From NCBI GenBank assembly GCA_946807835.1, contig OX327694.1:942001-1006000 (forward strand): a DNA stretch of 64,000 nucleotides. Reading direction: 5' to 3'. Positions within the stretch are counted from its first letter, which is position 1. Each line of letters opens with the position of its first letter. The DNA is from Ailanthus altissimus (Eukaryota > Streptophyta > Magnoliopsida > Sapindales > Simaroubaceae). The notes beneath the pieces were generated by a model that saw nothing but the letters and a program-made list of their open reading frames with translations, searched no databases and was not told the origin of the DNA. A program made the position numbers and the translations under genes. Below, piece by piece: positions 41,253-53,650 of this stretch.

Positions 41253-44200
41253 ATGAAGAAACCCAGTAATGCTGCAACAATTGCGAGTTCCAGCAATACC
41301 AAGTTCGAGGAATCCGATGGAGAAGAAGACCGCGAAACCACCTCTGTTTCTTCTTCTGAAGAGGTAACTATGTTTAAACAAGCTCATAGAACTATCATAC
41401 GTTTAAATGAAAACAGTTTCCGCTTACTGAAGTTGCTTTTCTTCTTGTTGGTTATTTTTTTCTTTTGAATCCTCTCGGGTAACAGGAGGAAGAGATAGAG
41501 CGTGAACTGGCAGAGATTACATTCGAGGACCTGCAAAAGGCACGCTCTGATGGGTCGCATTTGGTTTATCGAAAGAACAATCAAGAAAAGAAAACTGGCA
41601 GAGCAAACAAGAATAGGTTTTTTTTTTTTTTTTTCAGATAGGTTTATTTATTATTGGTTAAAATAAAAATTGCGTTGAATTTGTTGTTTTTATTGTATGA
41701 ACTTAATGGTGGTTGTGGTTTATGTGTGCGAAGGCCTATGGAGGTCAGTGCAAAGAAGCCCGTGAGCCGGTTTAGAGAAGTTGTTCAAGCTCCTAAAAGG
41801 GTATGTCTTATTATTCATACTTTAGTGTTGTTTGGATTCCAAGTTACATAGTTAATGATGAGTTTTAAGGGAATCATCAAATCTTTGCTTTTATTTTCAT
41901 AAATAATGAAATGGTCAGTTCCTTGAATTTTTATGATTTTGAGGATTAAAATGTCTATTGTTTTTGTCTTTTTACAAATTTAGAAATTTGTGGGCTTTAA
42001 TGCAGTAAACCTCTACATTGTTCATGATCCAGTCTGCTTGCAACATTATCGTGAGTCCATTAGTTAGTTGGTCTATGCTAAGTGGTTGTTTGTCCATTGG
42101 TAGTATTGGAAACTTTATTCTTTATATAACTGCATCACATTAGAGGGAGTAATGATACTATTTTCAAGAAAATCAACTTGCTGGCTAGCTACTAAAGTTA
42201 AATTTAGTAGAAACTTGATTGAATGGGTTGCTTGATTTTATTCAGGTAGTACGTGACCCGCGCTTTGAATCACTTTGTGGCACACTTGATGTTGAGGGGT
42301 AAGCCTATTTCTCTCCTTGTCTTTGTATCGGTTGCTTTATATTAATTGCTGCTATGATATTGACTTCTATGCTTTTGTTACTGAAATTCTTGTTTTGCCT
42401 ATCAGCTGAGTATGGTTGATAAAATCACAAGCTAAAATCTGTCAAAAATTTAGGAGTCAATGGGAGCATGCAATGCAAATATAAACTGAACTTGGAAAAG
42501 AAAAATATCTTTGCATTTGTTCCTTTGATATTTTACACGTCCCTGCAAAGACTTGTAGCCATATGTTGATTCCCCTGTGTAATTTCCTCCTGTGCCGCTT
42601 ATAATCACTTAGTGAATTTTATATGGAACACATTATTGAACTCTGTCCTCCATAATCGTCTTGTTGTTTATTGACATAATTCATTTTTGAGATACTCTGT
42701 TCATGCAAGAAACTCATTTGGTGTATCTAGTGGCGGAGATGGCTTTTTAGCCTTAATATATGTAAAGCCTTATTGTTGATTAAGTCTTTTTATCAATTGT
42801 GATGTTGCATAGTAAATTGTAAGTTTTTGTCATGGTTTTTGGCCTTGTTGATCCGTTATGGTGTTTCTTACCCAATAAGAGATAATTATCATGCTTAGAA
42901 GTCTTCTTTATTTGTCCTTGGAAATAGTTTTGCCATATAAATAATATGTTTATTTGATGTTGTAGGTTTAGGAAAAGATACGATTTTCTTTTTGAAAATA
43001 ACTTTCCTGCTGAAAAAGAGGTAAAACATTGGCTATGGAGATTTGTTTGTGCTGTCTTCTCATCTCTCCATCTTCTGTGCTAATGCTGCTCTAAATATAA
43101 CAGGAGCCTAAGAAGCGATTAAAGAAAACCAATGACTCGAATGTTATTGATGAATTGAAGAAACGTATATCTTGGATTGTAAGTTCTTTTATTATTGGAA
43201 AGAAATTGCTAGGATGAATCGGATCTCTATTGGATCATGTTATATTATTCTCTCAAATCTTAATATACCACATGGCTTCCACCTTTCTTTTTTGTCCATC
43301 AGGACAAACAATTGAAGTTTGAGTCAGCTAAGATTTCTGATGCTGCAATACTGGCTGAGCACAAGAAGAAAGAGAGAGAATCAGCAAAGCATGGGAAACG
43401 ACCCTATTATCTTAAAAAATGTAATGTTATTATTCTCTACTATTTCCTTCCTCCCTCTCCTCTTTTGGCAACACTATTCTGTGCTTTTGGATCATTGGTT
43501 TACAGTTATTTGGTGATTAGTGACTGCAAACTAAATTGCTGAGACTGTGTAATTACTGTTATGATAATTGTTAAGGCTGTGTGATTATTTTCTATCACTT
43601 GTGTGCAAAAAGTTGAAAACATGTTTGGTAAATGGTTGCAAACCACGTTTACTTTTGCTGTTGAAAGAAAATGATGCGAGATGGTGTTGATGTGGTGAAA
43701 ATGGCTGTGTTAGGGGAGGAGAGGACTTTTCATGGCATGCAGTGTGAGGTGCATTGATTAGCTAGTTGTTGCAGTGATCTTTACTTTTATTTTTTCATGA
43801 TAATGATGGAGGAGGCTGTGTTTGTGGTTGTGGTTGGTGTTCATAGGGCGGGTAATTGTCTTTCCAAAATCAATCTTTTCTTCCCGGTACTGCTGTTTAT
43901 AAGTCTTTGTTTGGAACTGTGGTGCTATTGCTTTAAAGCCACAGTAGTTGTGATGTGGAACCACTAACTATCGTGTGTAAGTAGAAGGGTGTACTTGCAC
44001 TTGAGGTGCGAAAAAGTAAAAAGTTATCATGCTTTTCAAAAATATTAAGTAGAGTTTGTCTCAAGTAGTTGTAAAAGCAGCTTAATTTTGAGAGCAAAGT
44101 TGTAAGAGTTTACCAAAAATTTTATTTGCTGCCCTTCCAAATTAAGCAAAAGACAACAATTCCAAACAAAGCCTAAGTCTTGGTATTGGAGATGATGGTT

Positions 44201-44710
44201 GTCACTATGTCGATGCTGTTAATGGTAATAATAGGAGGTAATGTCATCAGGTCTAATTTCATAGCTTTCCTTTGACAATCAACCTCCTATATTTTCTTCC
44301 GTTTCTATGTAGTTGGGTGTTGTGCTTGTTTTGACAGGAGTCTTTTTTATATTTTTGTTTACATGTGTCTGTTTATATTTTCGTACACATTTCTCTTATA
44401 AATGAACAACAAAACATTGAAACTAAATGAAAGCTGATTTTAATCTCTTCGTTTTGCAGCGGAAATCCGGAAACAAGGACTCGTTGAGAAATATAACAAA
44501 CTCAAGGTATAAGTGACTTTTCCTTTTTCAAGAATTAAGATCGGATCTGATTTTAATTCTGGTTATAATGTGGGTTTATCTAACCACCAAGTTTGTTGAC
44601 ATGATCAGGCTGCTGGCAAGCTTGAATCCTTCATTGAGAAAAGGAGGAGGAAAAATGCTGCCAAGGATCACAAGTACATGCCATATCGTCGGCCCAATAG
44701 TGAGCAATAG
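41253..44710 (+). CDS. RRP36: rRNA biogenesis protein RRP36 homologue
   Basis: Nine exons: 41253-41363, 41486-41616, 41734-41800, 42246-42298, 42966-43020, 43104-43178, 43303-43420, 44460-44506 and 44609-44710. Phases close to 252 aa plus TAG. The acidic, Ser-rich N-terminus (~1-40) is followed by ITFEDLQKARSDGS. The conserved RRP36 core follows: KPVSRFREVVQAPKR, VVRDPRFESLCGTLD, FRKRYDFLFE. Next come KKRLKK and the C-terminal helix region ESAKHGKRPYYLKKSEIRKQ, ending in a basic KRRRKNAAKDHKYMPYRRP. RRP36 is a nucleolar component of the small-subunit processome needed for early cleavages of pre-rRNA (A0-A2). Length and block order match the eukaryotic family (Arabidopsis At1g12650 type). The gene is intact, and no other gene is close enough to share a promoter. 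Confidence 0.9.
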
Positions 44711-46328
44711 AACTAACAACATTTTTTTAAAAAAAGTTTTTGGTTGCTTAGAGAGTTGTATATCACTGGTCTTCCATCTGATACCTGTTGGTTAAAACAT
44801 TCTCTCTTTGAGGATTTAGGTAGCTTAAGGTTATTTTTTTAAGAACATAACATACTTGTTTGAGCATTGGGATTCTGCTACTCAACAGTTTTGTAATAGC
44901 AGTTTAGAATTGGATAAAACTTTTTAATATTGAACTTTCAGCAATAGAACATAGAAGTTACTACTTAGTTATTTTTAAGCTCTAGCAGCATGCTTTGGAT
45001 GATTGTCTCGAAACTCAACAGACAAAATGCTTATGGTGCATTCATAGGCTAATTAAAAATGTTTTGTATCTTTTCTTCAGTTTTCTTCATGGGTCGATTA
45101 TCTAGTTACACTTACACAGTGCTTTAAGCCTAGAGAATTATAAAATTTACTTCATCCTTTCAGAATTTTCTGGTGAAAAGAGTGGTGAATGTGAGGTGAT
45201 ATTATTTTATTCATGTAATATCATTGATTAAAATCATATATAAGATTGCTGACATAAAATCAAATAGTTTATCAGGATGCCACACAAGATAGGTTTAATG
45301 AGATATGTCCGAACTTAAATCTCTTATTGAAAGAGATATATGCATCTCTATTACAAAACATCATTCTTTTAATCGGGATCACTGTTTCTATTAAAAGCGG
45401 AGAATTCTACCTTAATGCAAGAGCGACAAAACAATTTTTACGTAAAAAAAACAAAAATAACCCTTACACAAAAAAAAAAAATACATAAAATATCACATAA
45501 CTCATACAACTACATATTTCAAAATTACTCTTATTAGTCTTAACTTACAGCCAATCAATAAGTAACTCCATTTTGTTTTCAGTAGCCGTGGGAAGATTCT
45601 GAGAGTTGCTAGAAATTTAATCCTCATTGGATTTGGATATATAGCGGTTGTCGACGAGTACGGCTTGCTTGGTGGGCAATGACCATTCCCGTATGATAGT
45701 CTGCAGCGGCAATAGGGCCCGGTATATGCAGAGGGAAAACTTGAGTGGCGGTACCAATGGATGCTTACGGCGGTCAATAAAGATACAGCAAAGTCGAGCC
45801 GCTGCCTGCCCACCGAGGTGCTATTATTGATACAATGGTAATCATGATTTATGAAGAAAAAGGAGTCAACGAAGTCATCATTCAGTTTCTTTGGTTGGGT
45901 CAATGTCAAATTCATGAAATCAGAAAATAGTTTAGAAAATTGCAGTGAGTCCAGCAGGCTGGGTCTCCATATGCTACAGAAAATTGTCTGGGGTATGCCC
46001 CGTAATTTGCAGGGCGGGATGAGAGTTGATGGCACTCACTAATCAAGTATTTGGTATTTTGTCAAATAGGAGTAAATATTGGGAGCAGAAAAAGAAATAT
46101 ATCACTACCTTGATTCACAAGCTGTCTCCATAAAAATGAAACAACAAAATATTTTGAAATTTTTTCATATTATTGAAAGAAAAATTGTACCGTTTTACTG
46201 TTGTAATTGCATTATAATTACTTTTTTACTCCTAACCAAAATCCTGAGACCAATAAATGATTTCAAATGCTGTTTTTTCAATTTAATTTAGAAGAATTGA
46301 CTATTGTCTTAACTTTACATTTTTAAAC
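44711..46328. other. intergenic with a GC-richer patch
   Basis: 3' flank of RRP36, then a patch at about 45640-45830 that is clearly less AT-rich than its surroundings and is open in several frames at once. A 60-codon plus-strand frame has eight Cys; a longer minus-strand frame (45502-46035) lacks an ATG at its edge. I recognise none of these products, so the patch may be a decayed exon. Confidence 0.35.
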
Positions 46329-46593
46329 TATTAATACTTTCACCCCTCGAGGTTGACACAAATTATATTTTAACGACGATTTTAACTTTAATTAATTGAC
46401 ATCTTTTTTATTTTATTAAAAATAAAAATACATTTATGATTATATTTTTTATGTCACATAAATAATTAAAATATTTTTAAAAAGTTGAGGTATTTCGTCT
46501 TTTCAATTAAGTAGAAAATGTGATAATATAATTAAAATTAAAACTATTATTTAATGTAATTTGTGTTAACTTCAAGGTTTGACAGTGTTAATA
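46329..46593. mobile_element. MITE-like element, copy 1
   Basis: Inverted ends of about 40 bp: left TATTAATACTTTCACCCC... ACACAAATTATATT, and reverse complement of the right TATTAACACTGTCAAACC... ACACAAATTACATT. TTAAAC occurs on both sides (46323-46328 and 46598-46603), possibly a target duplication with a slightly longer right end. The interior is AT-rich and non-coding. Same family as 48986-49253. Confidence 0.6.
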
Positions 46594-46603
46594 TCCCTTA
46601 AAC

Positions 46604-48985
46604 AATTAAAACAATTTCACTGTTGACCAGGGGAATTTTTTTTTGGAAGTAAAAAATTTTAAACTTTAAAATTAAAGACCTTATAAACATTTTTTCATTT
46701 TGTCCTTATTTATATAATTTTAAAAAATATATATATTTATTTATTATAGTTAATTAATCTAATAAACAAATTTAACAAAAAAAAATTTTATGAAAATTAA
46801 TCAAAAGTAATTATTTACAAAAAAAAATTATAAATTTTTTTTAAAGAAATAATTGATGCACACGGTCAATCAATGCTTTGCCAAGACAAAGGTGCTTTGC
46901 CTTTTTTTTATAAATAAATAAATTAAAAATTAAATTAAAAGAAATTTTTTTTTAGTAATAATAATAGTTTTTAAATTATATTAGAGATTATTATAACTTA
47001 TAAAAAAACATATTTATTTTTAAAATTTTAAAATTATTTATTTTAATTAAAAAAAGTTGATGCACGCGCATCAGCTTGTTAACAAGATATGCGCACAAAA
47101 GCTAATATGCGCATCAGCTTGTTTTGTTTTTTTTCATAATAATATTTTTTAAATTATATTAAATATTATTATAATTTATAAAAAAAGAAAAAAACATATT
47201 GTTTTTAAATTTTTTTAATAAATTATTTTTTAAATTAATTTATAACTAAAATATAAAAAAATTAATTAAAAAATCAAATAATTAAAAAATAAAATTTTAG
47301 TTAAGAAATTTAAAATATGATTAATTAAAAAATAATTTTTAATTTTAATAATATTTATTTTCTAAATTATTGTAAATATTATTATATAATTTATAACTTT
47401 AAAAAAAGAAGCACAAATTTATTATTTTAATTAATTATTTTATTTTTTAATTAAAGTTTTTAGTTTATTTTTAATTAAATTTTTTAGTTTATTTTTAATT
47501 AAATTTTAGTTTATTTTTTAATTAATTTATAATAAAAAAGAAAAAATAAAAAAAGAAGCACATATGTGCTTCTTCTTTTTTTATTAATAAAAATTATAAT
47601 TATTATAATAAAAAATAAAAATTATAATTATTATAATATTTAAAATAATTTAAAATTTAAATATTATTATAATTAAAAATAAAAAATTGGAAAAATTGAC
47701 TACATGACGCCCTTATAAAAAATGATAAACTTTTTTCAACAACGTTTTATATTTTATATTTTTCAAAATTATCATGTGCATATTTTAGTATTATTTTTCA
47801 AAATCATCATTAGAACTTTTCAATCTTTTTTATTATAATATCAGCAGCACCGGTAAAAAAAAAAATGACACAAAAAATAATTATTAATTTAGTATTATTA
47901 TATATATAATAACTAAAATAATACAAAATATTAAATATAAATATACAAATAATAATAAAAATTTAATATAAATAAATAAATATTAATTTTTTAAAATATT
48001 TAAAAATATCATATGACAACACGTAACGCCACGTGAAATAAATTGATGTGCACTTTGAGATGCGTTTTGTTACTTTGTCAAATTATTATTTTTAAAATTA
48101 TTTTAAATATTATTATAATTATTATTCTCGTAAAATAAATTTTTGATTAAATTAATTACTATTATAAATTTAAAATATATTAAAAATAATTTTAAAAATT
48201 GATTTTATATATGGTCGAAAATTCTTTTCTTTTTTAACAAATCGTACATTCAACGTCAACGATAATAGGCATTCTTTGTATTAATTATTTAGTATTTCTT
48301 AATAATTATTATTGATTCCCATACAACGTAAAATATATATATATAATAAAAATATTTATTTATGTATTGGAAAAAAAAAAGAATTACCATGAAAATTTTG
48401 ATATGAGGAATCATTAACCAGAACAGAGACAGTAGTACATTGTTGGTTGAATCAAATGATACAAATTGTTGAAACTACTATGTATCCACACAAAAAAAAT
48501 ATATATACAACCAATAATTCATATTATACAGACATGCAATAACAGTGTATTATACTTAATTAATTAAATTAATTAAGCGAAATAATAGCGTGTTAATTAT
48601 GAATGTCAAGACAAAATCATCATCATAATCACGCCACCAATTCACATGCCTTGTCCTCTCAATTTCAATTCTTCTGTTCCTTTTTAATAATTCTTTTAAG
48701 CAATTTTTTTTTTCTTTCTAAAATTTAATTATTTTTATATGAAAATGTCTTTTAATTTATTTTTTTATATGAAAAATTTGTTGAAATGAAATTAGATAGC
48801 ACACGTGTTTATCCTTGATTCGGTAATTCTATAAAATCCGATATTTGCGAATGCACTAGATCCTAACCATTTTAAATAAATAAATAAAAAACAGAGGACC
48901 CCACTTGCTCCACCAATAATTGATCAGTCTCCTAATCCTCTCTGTACTCAAGCTGGCACCAATGTCTCCTTCTCCTTCTCCTCGA
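46604..48985. other. extremely AT-rich spacer
   Basis: Composed mostly of A/T runs and TTAATTAAAA-like simple sequence from 46640 to 48420. No gene, RNA gene or clear repeat boundary can be supported. Confidence 0.55.
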
Positions 48986-49253
48986 TGGGGTATTAATACT
49001 GTTACCCCCTGATTTTGGTACAAATTATATTTTTGTGGCAGTTTTAGTTTTAATTACAGTGTCAACCCTTTATTTAATTGAAAAGACTAAAACACCCTCA
49101 ACATTATATTTTTATTGTCACTTAAATGACTAAAATAACCTTAAAAGTTGATGTTATTTTCAATTAAGTGGAGGGGTGATAGTATAATTAAGACAAAATT
49201 TTACATAAAAGTGTAATAATTGTTAACAACAGGGGGTAAAATTGTTAATATCC
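48986..49253. mobile_element. MITE-like element, copy 2, upstream of the DUF538 gene
   Basis: The left end GGGGTATTAATACTGTTACC and the reverse complement of the right end GGATATTAACAATTTTACC are imperfect inverted repeats. The interior shares ACAAATTATATTTT, TTTTAGTTTTAATTA and TTTTCAATTAAGTGGA with copy 1. It ends about 160 bp before the DUF538 start codon, so it forms part of that gene's upstream region. Confidence 0.6.
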
Positions 49254-49411
49254 GTCTCCTCAACTCTCGAACTGTCAAGCTCTTTTAACTCATTAGCTCT
49301 TTCTCTCAGTCATCAAAATCCTTAAACCCTAATTCCACTCTCATCACTTTAATAAATTCCATTTCAATTCTCTTCGTTTTCGTCACAAATATAAAAAATT
49401 AGAGAAGAAAA

Positions 49412-50086
49412 ATGATTCTGCCCCTGCTATTACTCTCAATTCTGACGCTTTCAATCTCGGGCGTGAGCTCGAAGCAAGAATCAATCTACGAGATCCTAAA
49501 GGCGCACGGGCTGCCCATGGGGCTACTGCCGAAAGGAATCGACGAATTCAGCGTTGGCGAAACGGGGCGTTTCGAGGTGTACTTGGATCAGGCTTGCAAT
49601 GCCAAGTTTGAGAGCGAGTTGCATTACGACAGGAACGTATCGGGCACTTTAAGTTACGGTCAGATCGAATCCTTGTCCGGAATTTCTGCCCAAGAATTGT
49701 TCTTGTGGTTCCCCGTTAAGGGAATCCGAGTCGATGTTCCCAGTTCGGGTCTTATTTATTTTGATGTTGGTGTTGTTTACAAGCAATTCTCATTGTCGTT
49801 GTTTGAAACTCCCAGAGAATGTATGGCGGTTCGCTCCGATAATGATGTTATTCGAGATGGCAAGTTTATAGCTGAAGCACTTTACCAGGTTTAATCTCAT
49901 TTCATTCATTTGTTTTTGTTTTTGTTTTTGTTTTACGTATTGGAATTCTATCAAAATTTCAATGAGTACATAAGAAAAATCAATTTCCGAGAATTGAAAT
50001 AGCACTTATTAGTTTAATTTTTGCTAATTCATGCGCAGCATCAATCTGAGAACCAAGAATATGAACTTGGAAGAGATGTGATTTAA
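49412..50086 (+). CDS. DUF538 family secreted protein
   Basis: Two exons, 49412-49888 and 50039-50086, encode 174 aa from ATG 49412. The N-terminal ~20 residues form a signal peptide (MILPLLLLSILTLSISGVSS). The DUF538 domain follows: YEILKAHGLPMGLLPKGI, then CNAKFESELHYDRNVSGTLS, SYGQIESLSGISAQELFLWF and LIYFDVGVVYKQFSLSLFE. The tail carries an ER-side CMAVR segment and a short second exon. DUF538 proteins are plant-specific, ~150-180 aa, predicted beta-barrel (BPI-like) secreted proteins often induced by stress. A biochemical activity is not firmly established. The gene is intact, with a consensus donor CAG|GTTTAA and acceptor GCGCAG. A MITE-like element ends ~160 bp upstream. Confidence 0.88.
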
Positions 50087-53000
50087 ATTTTGGAGAAGGA
50101 TTATTGAAGTTCTGCACAGTGGTTCAATCAGCTAGTTATTGGCTCATCATGTTCCCCTGTAAAAAGTGTCGTTAGAGTTAGCAGATACTATGCATCAATT
50201 TTGTGTGGTCGCTTGCATTGCGTTTTTCCCTTTCCATATAGTGCCAAATTTGCAGACAAGTTACGCCGGCTCCTGTCTAAGAGAGGATGACTAGAGAATT
50301 CGAGGGAGAATTTACATGATGCTTTGATACTAAGACCAAGGATAGAGATAGAGAGAGGCAGGAGAATTCGATTGAGGTGATTTCAGGTGATAACTCTGCA
50401 AGATATTTTTTTATTATTATTATTTTGTATGTTGAATTTATTGTACTACAAATATAAGCATGGTTGATTACTGAGTCTCTTTTTTGTAATATAAGTTTTA
50501 GGTTGAATGAGAGACAGATATACCTTCATTAATAGTGGTATTAAGCAATCCAATAAATGAAAGCTTTCTTGCCTAGTTTTCGATATATATTTCTCGTTTC
50601 AGGTTTTCAATTAGGCTTCTTTGTCCAACGCCATTATCACAATGTTACAGGACTTTGTTTCTAAATCTTTTCCATTATTGATAATTGACTTTGTTTAAGT
50701 TCTGTATCATGTGATGGATTTTACTAACGACACTTAGAGTTAGAGGTAGCAGATGAATGGAAGTATGGGAAAACTCTTATTGAATTTGCATATGTTTCGT
50801 TCTTTCTCAGAGGAACATATATCTACATTGTTATGCTCAGGTGTAAACCTCGATGGGTTCAGTTTCCATTTTCAGAGAGTTTGAGCCAAGGGTTTGTATA
50901 GTGATGGTTATGAGAGTAGATTTCCTTTAGGAATTTTTATCTAGCAGTCACTTGTCGAAAACAAATTCAATTTGATTTATTTTTTTTACTTTTAATTCCT
51001 CTCCTTATTTCTTTTTAACTAGTTAGTAATCACTTATTAGAAAGAAAGAAATAGAAGTGAATTCAACAGGTTAGTAGTAATGATGCTTGCTTTCCAGCTA
51101 TGCTGTGTATACCAGCCAGGTGCTTCAAAACCGGTTTGTTTCTCTGTTTGAATCTGTTTACATGCACACTGTCTTGTACTGCTATACTAATTTCTAGATT
51201 CAGATGTTCTGAAACTTCAATCTTATAATGTTAGTCGTTCATCCCAAATGATCTCTGCTTTTTGCTTCACTGGTTTTTTTGTGCTTATCAGTCGCTTTAA
51301 AATGCTTTTATGTTCAAGTTATTTTTAGTCCAGTGATGCAAATTGAGGGGATGCTTAGGTAAAAGAGTCTGAATTTTGAATTTTGGCAGACAATTAGACA
51401 GACTTACCAGTTGAATATCATCTGGGATGAATGGATTGGTCCTAGTTGATATTTCGGTAGCGTTTGATCCTTATGCAAATTAGCATAATTGAAAGACCTT
51501 TGAATTAATTTTCTTCTACATAATTGCTTAAATGATCCAAACTGGTTAATACTCTCTTTGCCATTTTTATTCAAACCACTAGAGACATTTCAAGGAAAGC
51601 CTCACTGTGCAGTATACCTAGAAACATCTTGGTAATAACATATTGCATATGTTTACGGATTAGTATTTCTTCTGTTGTTTCCTAGCACCCACTTTTGTCC
51701 CTAGTATAGGTCCTCTCATGATATATCTGGGATTGTATCTACTAGGGCACCACCTTTCTTTTTTCTTTTTATGTTTTTGTTATTTAATTTTCTCATTTAA
51801 CAGTGTTATTGGTATTTTTGTAATGATTTTCCTTGCTCATTTGACTTGGTGCCAATAAGTGGAAGTATCGAAAAATTAGTACTAGTTTGTACAGAGAGAA
51901 AGAAATTCCTAGCGAATATAGTGCACATTATTAGTCCTTGCATCAGTAAATCAAAACCAAATGGCATGTTTTTATCTACTACTTTGGCTGGAAAGTCTAA
52001 CTATTCTGCCTACAATGTCCACAATAATATGTGGAATATTCAGAGAAAGATTTTACCAGTATTGCCTTCAGGGACTTTTATATATACAGATTCAATTAAA
52101 TTGGAAGAAAACATCATGATTGAATTAGCTGAATGCAGAATTGGTTCTCATGCTATATGTTGTCTGCTTAATCAGTCTATTGCTGCTTTCAAAGCCGTAT
52201 TGTCTATCTTGTTTTCAATTGAAAATTTTCCCTTTTGTTATGTGCCTTGATTGTGCCATTAAATTTCTGATTGGAATATGAAGAAATACTTTGATACTGA
52301 ATTGATTACACTTCCCCGTCTCATCACCATACAGTGTAAGCAACAATACTATAGGGTCCAGTGAGACATCTGATATCAAATCCTGGTTTTGCTTGGATGA
52401 AAATATATCCTCGCATGATTTATAATAGATAGTTATACCATGATTGATTGTTGCATGGTAGCGTGGATCTCATGGTTATGATACATTTTCATCCAACATA
52501 TTTTTCATATGCTGTGTAAACTCCGAAATGGCACTGAAGTTGACATATATGACTCGTCTAAAGACTTAAAAGTGAATTCAAACTCTTCATATTGTCAGTG
52601 CGAAGATTATGATGGCATATATCTAGCTTTGTTGTATACAAAATAGAAAAAGTAGAATTCTCTGGGGTGACATTTTCTAGAGACCGTGATTGAGAAGAAA
52701 AGTGATATGAAATGAAGGGATATATCTTTACGGTATGGGAAATAAACCAACCCCAAATTATTTCCTGGTTCCAATATTTCATGGACGGTGAGTTTATGCC
52801 GCTCTTCTTGTAAGATAGCCTTGTCCTTTCTTTGACGTATACAACTATCAAATAGAGGGGCTTGGATTCGATTGTTGATATCAACTACTGAAGCAATAAG
52901 GTGGTTCGCATAACATAGCCTCGTGCCCTTGTTGTTGAAGAAAAAAAGAGTATCGTAGTAATAACTGCCAACTATTAAACGCCGGCACTTTGTTCCTTCC

Positions 53001-53650
53001 ATTTAGTCAAAGTGAACAGAAAAAAAAGTAGCAACAATGCGCGTTATAACTGTGCTTGAAGGTCTTTATATTTATTAAAAGGCAAGTTTTTGTCTTTAAC
53101 CTTTTTCTTTTCCTTCTCCTATACATGTGATATATGAGAGAGAAATTTTAAAAAAGGCAATCTTGTTTTGTTTTTACCCAATGGCAGCAAAACAAAACTG
53201 GAGCTCTAGGAAATGCATAGTCCAAGAAACAAGTTGAATATGCGAGTTGATAAAGAAAGAGGGTTATGGCATAAAAACAAATTAACAACAATGAAATCAA
53301 AGTCAACATCAAAAACTGATATCATATGATATGAGATGTAATGTGTAATCCTTATTCATCTCTCTTGGTTTATTCCACTGAAATGAAATGTTAACGTACA
53401 ACAAAACCTATGGCAAATCAACTGCAACTTCACCCCCCCTTCAGATTTGTTCCTAAAAATTGGATTGAGCATAAGAACAAAACGGCAGACAATTGAATCC
53501 ATGATGAATGTGGCATTTGGATTCAATAATTTGATTCCTATTGCAAGGACTGGGCGAAAAATGGAGAACATGGGAGGAGGGACATCACATTTTTTTTTTT
53601 AAAGAGAGCATTCGTATCGATTAAATGCACAATTCAATCATACACTTGGC
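50087..53650. other. region without a recognised gene
   Basis: Starts with the DUF538 3' flank. Composition is less AT-rich than the other spacers. A minus-strand frame with a true ATG, 53002-52607 (131 codons, MEGTKCRRLIVGSYYYDTLF...), and a plus-strand frame around 51960-52250 are open but match nothing I know and lack a domain signature. They may be chance frames, remnants or unannotated transcripts. Confidence 0.3.

Noticed and set aside
51960..52250. Open plus-strand frame of about 95 codons
   Set aside because: No domain, no splice context, no recognised similarity; consistent with chance.
52607..53002. 131-codon minus-strand frame with ATG
   Set aside because: Kept only as a note in the spacer entry; the sequence has no known motif and the tail is low-complexity aromatic.
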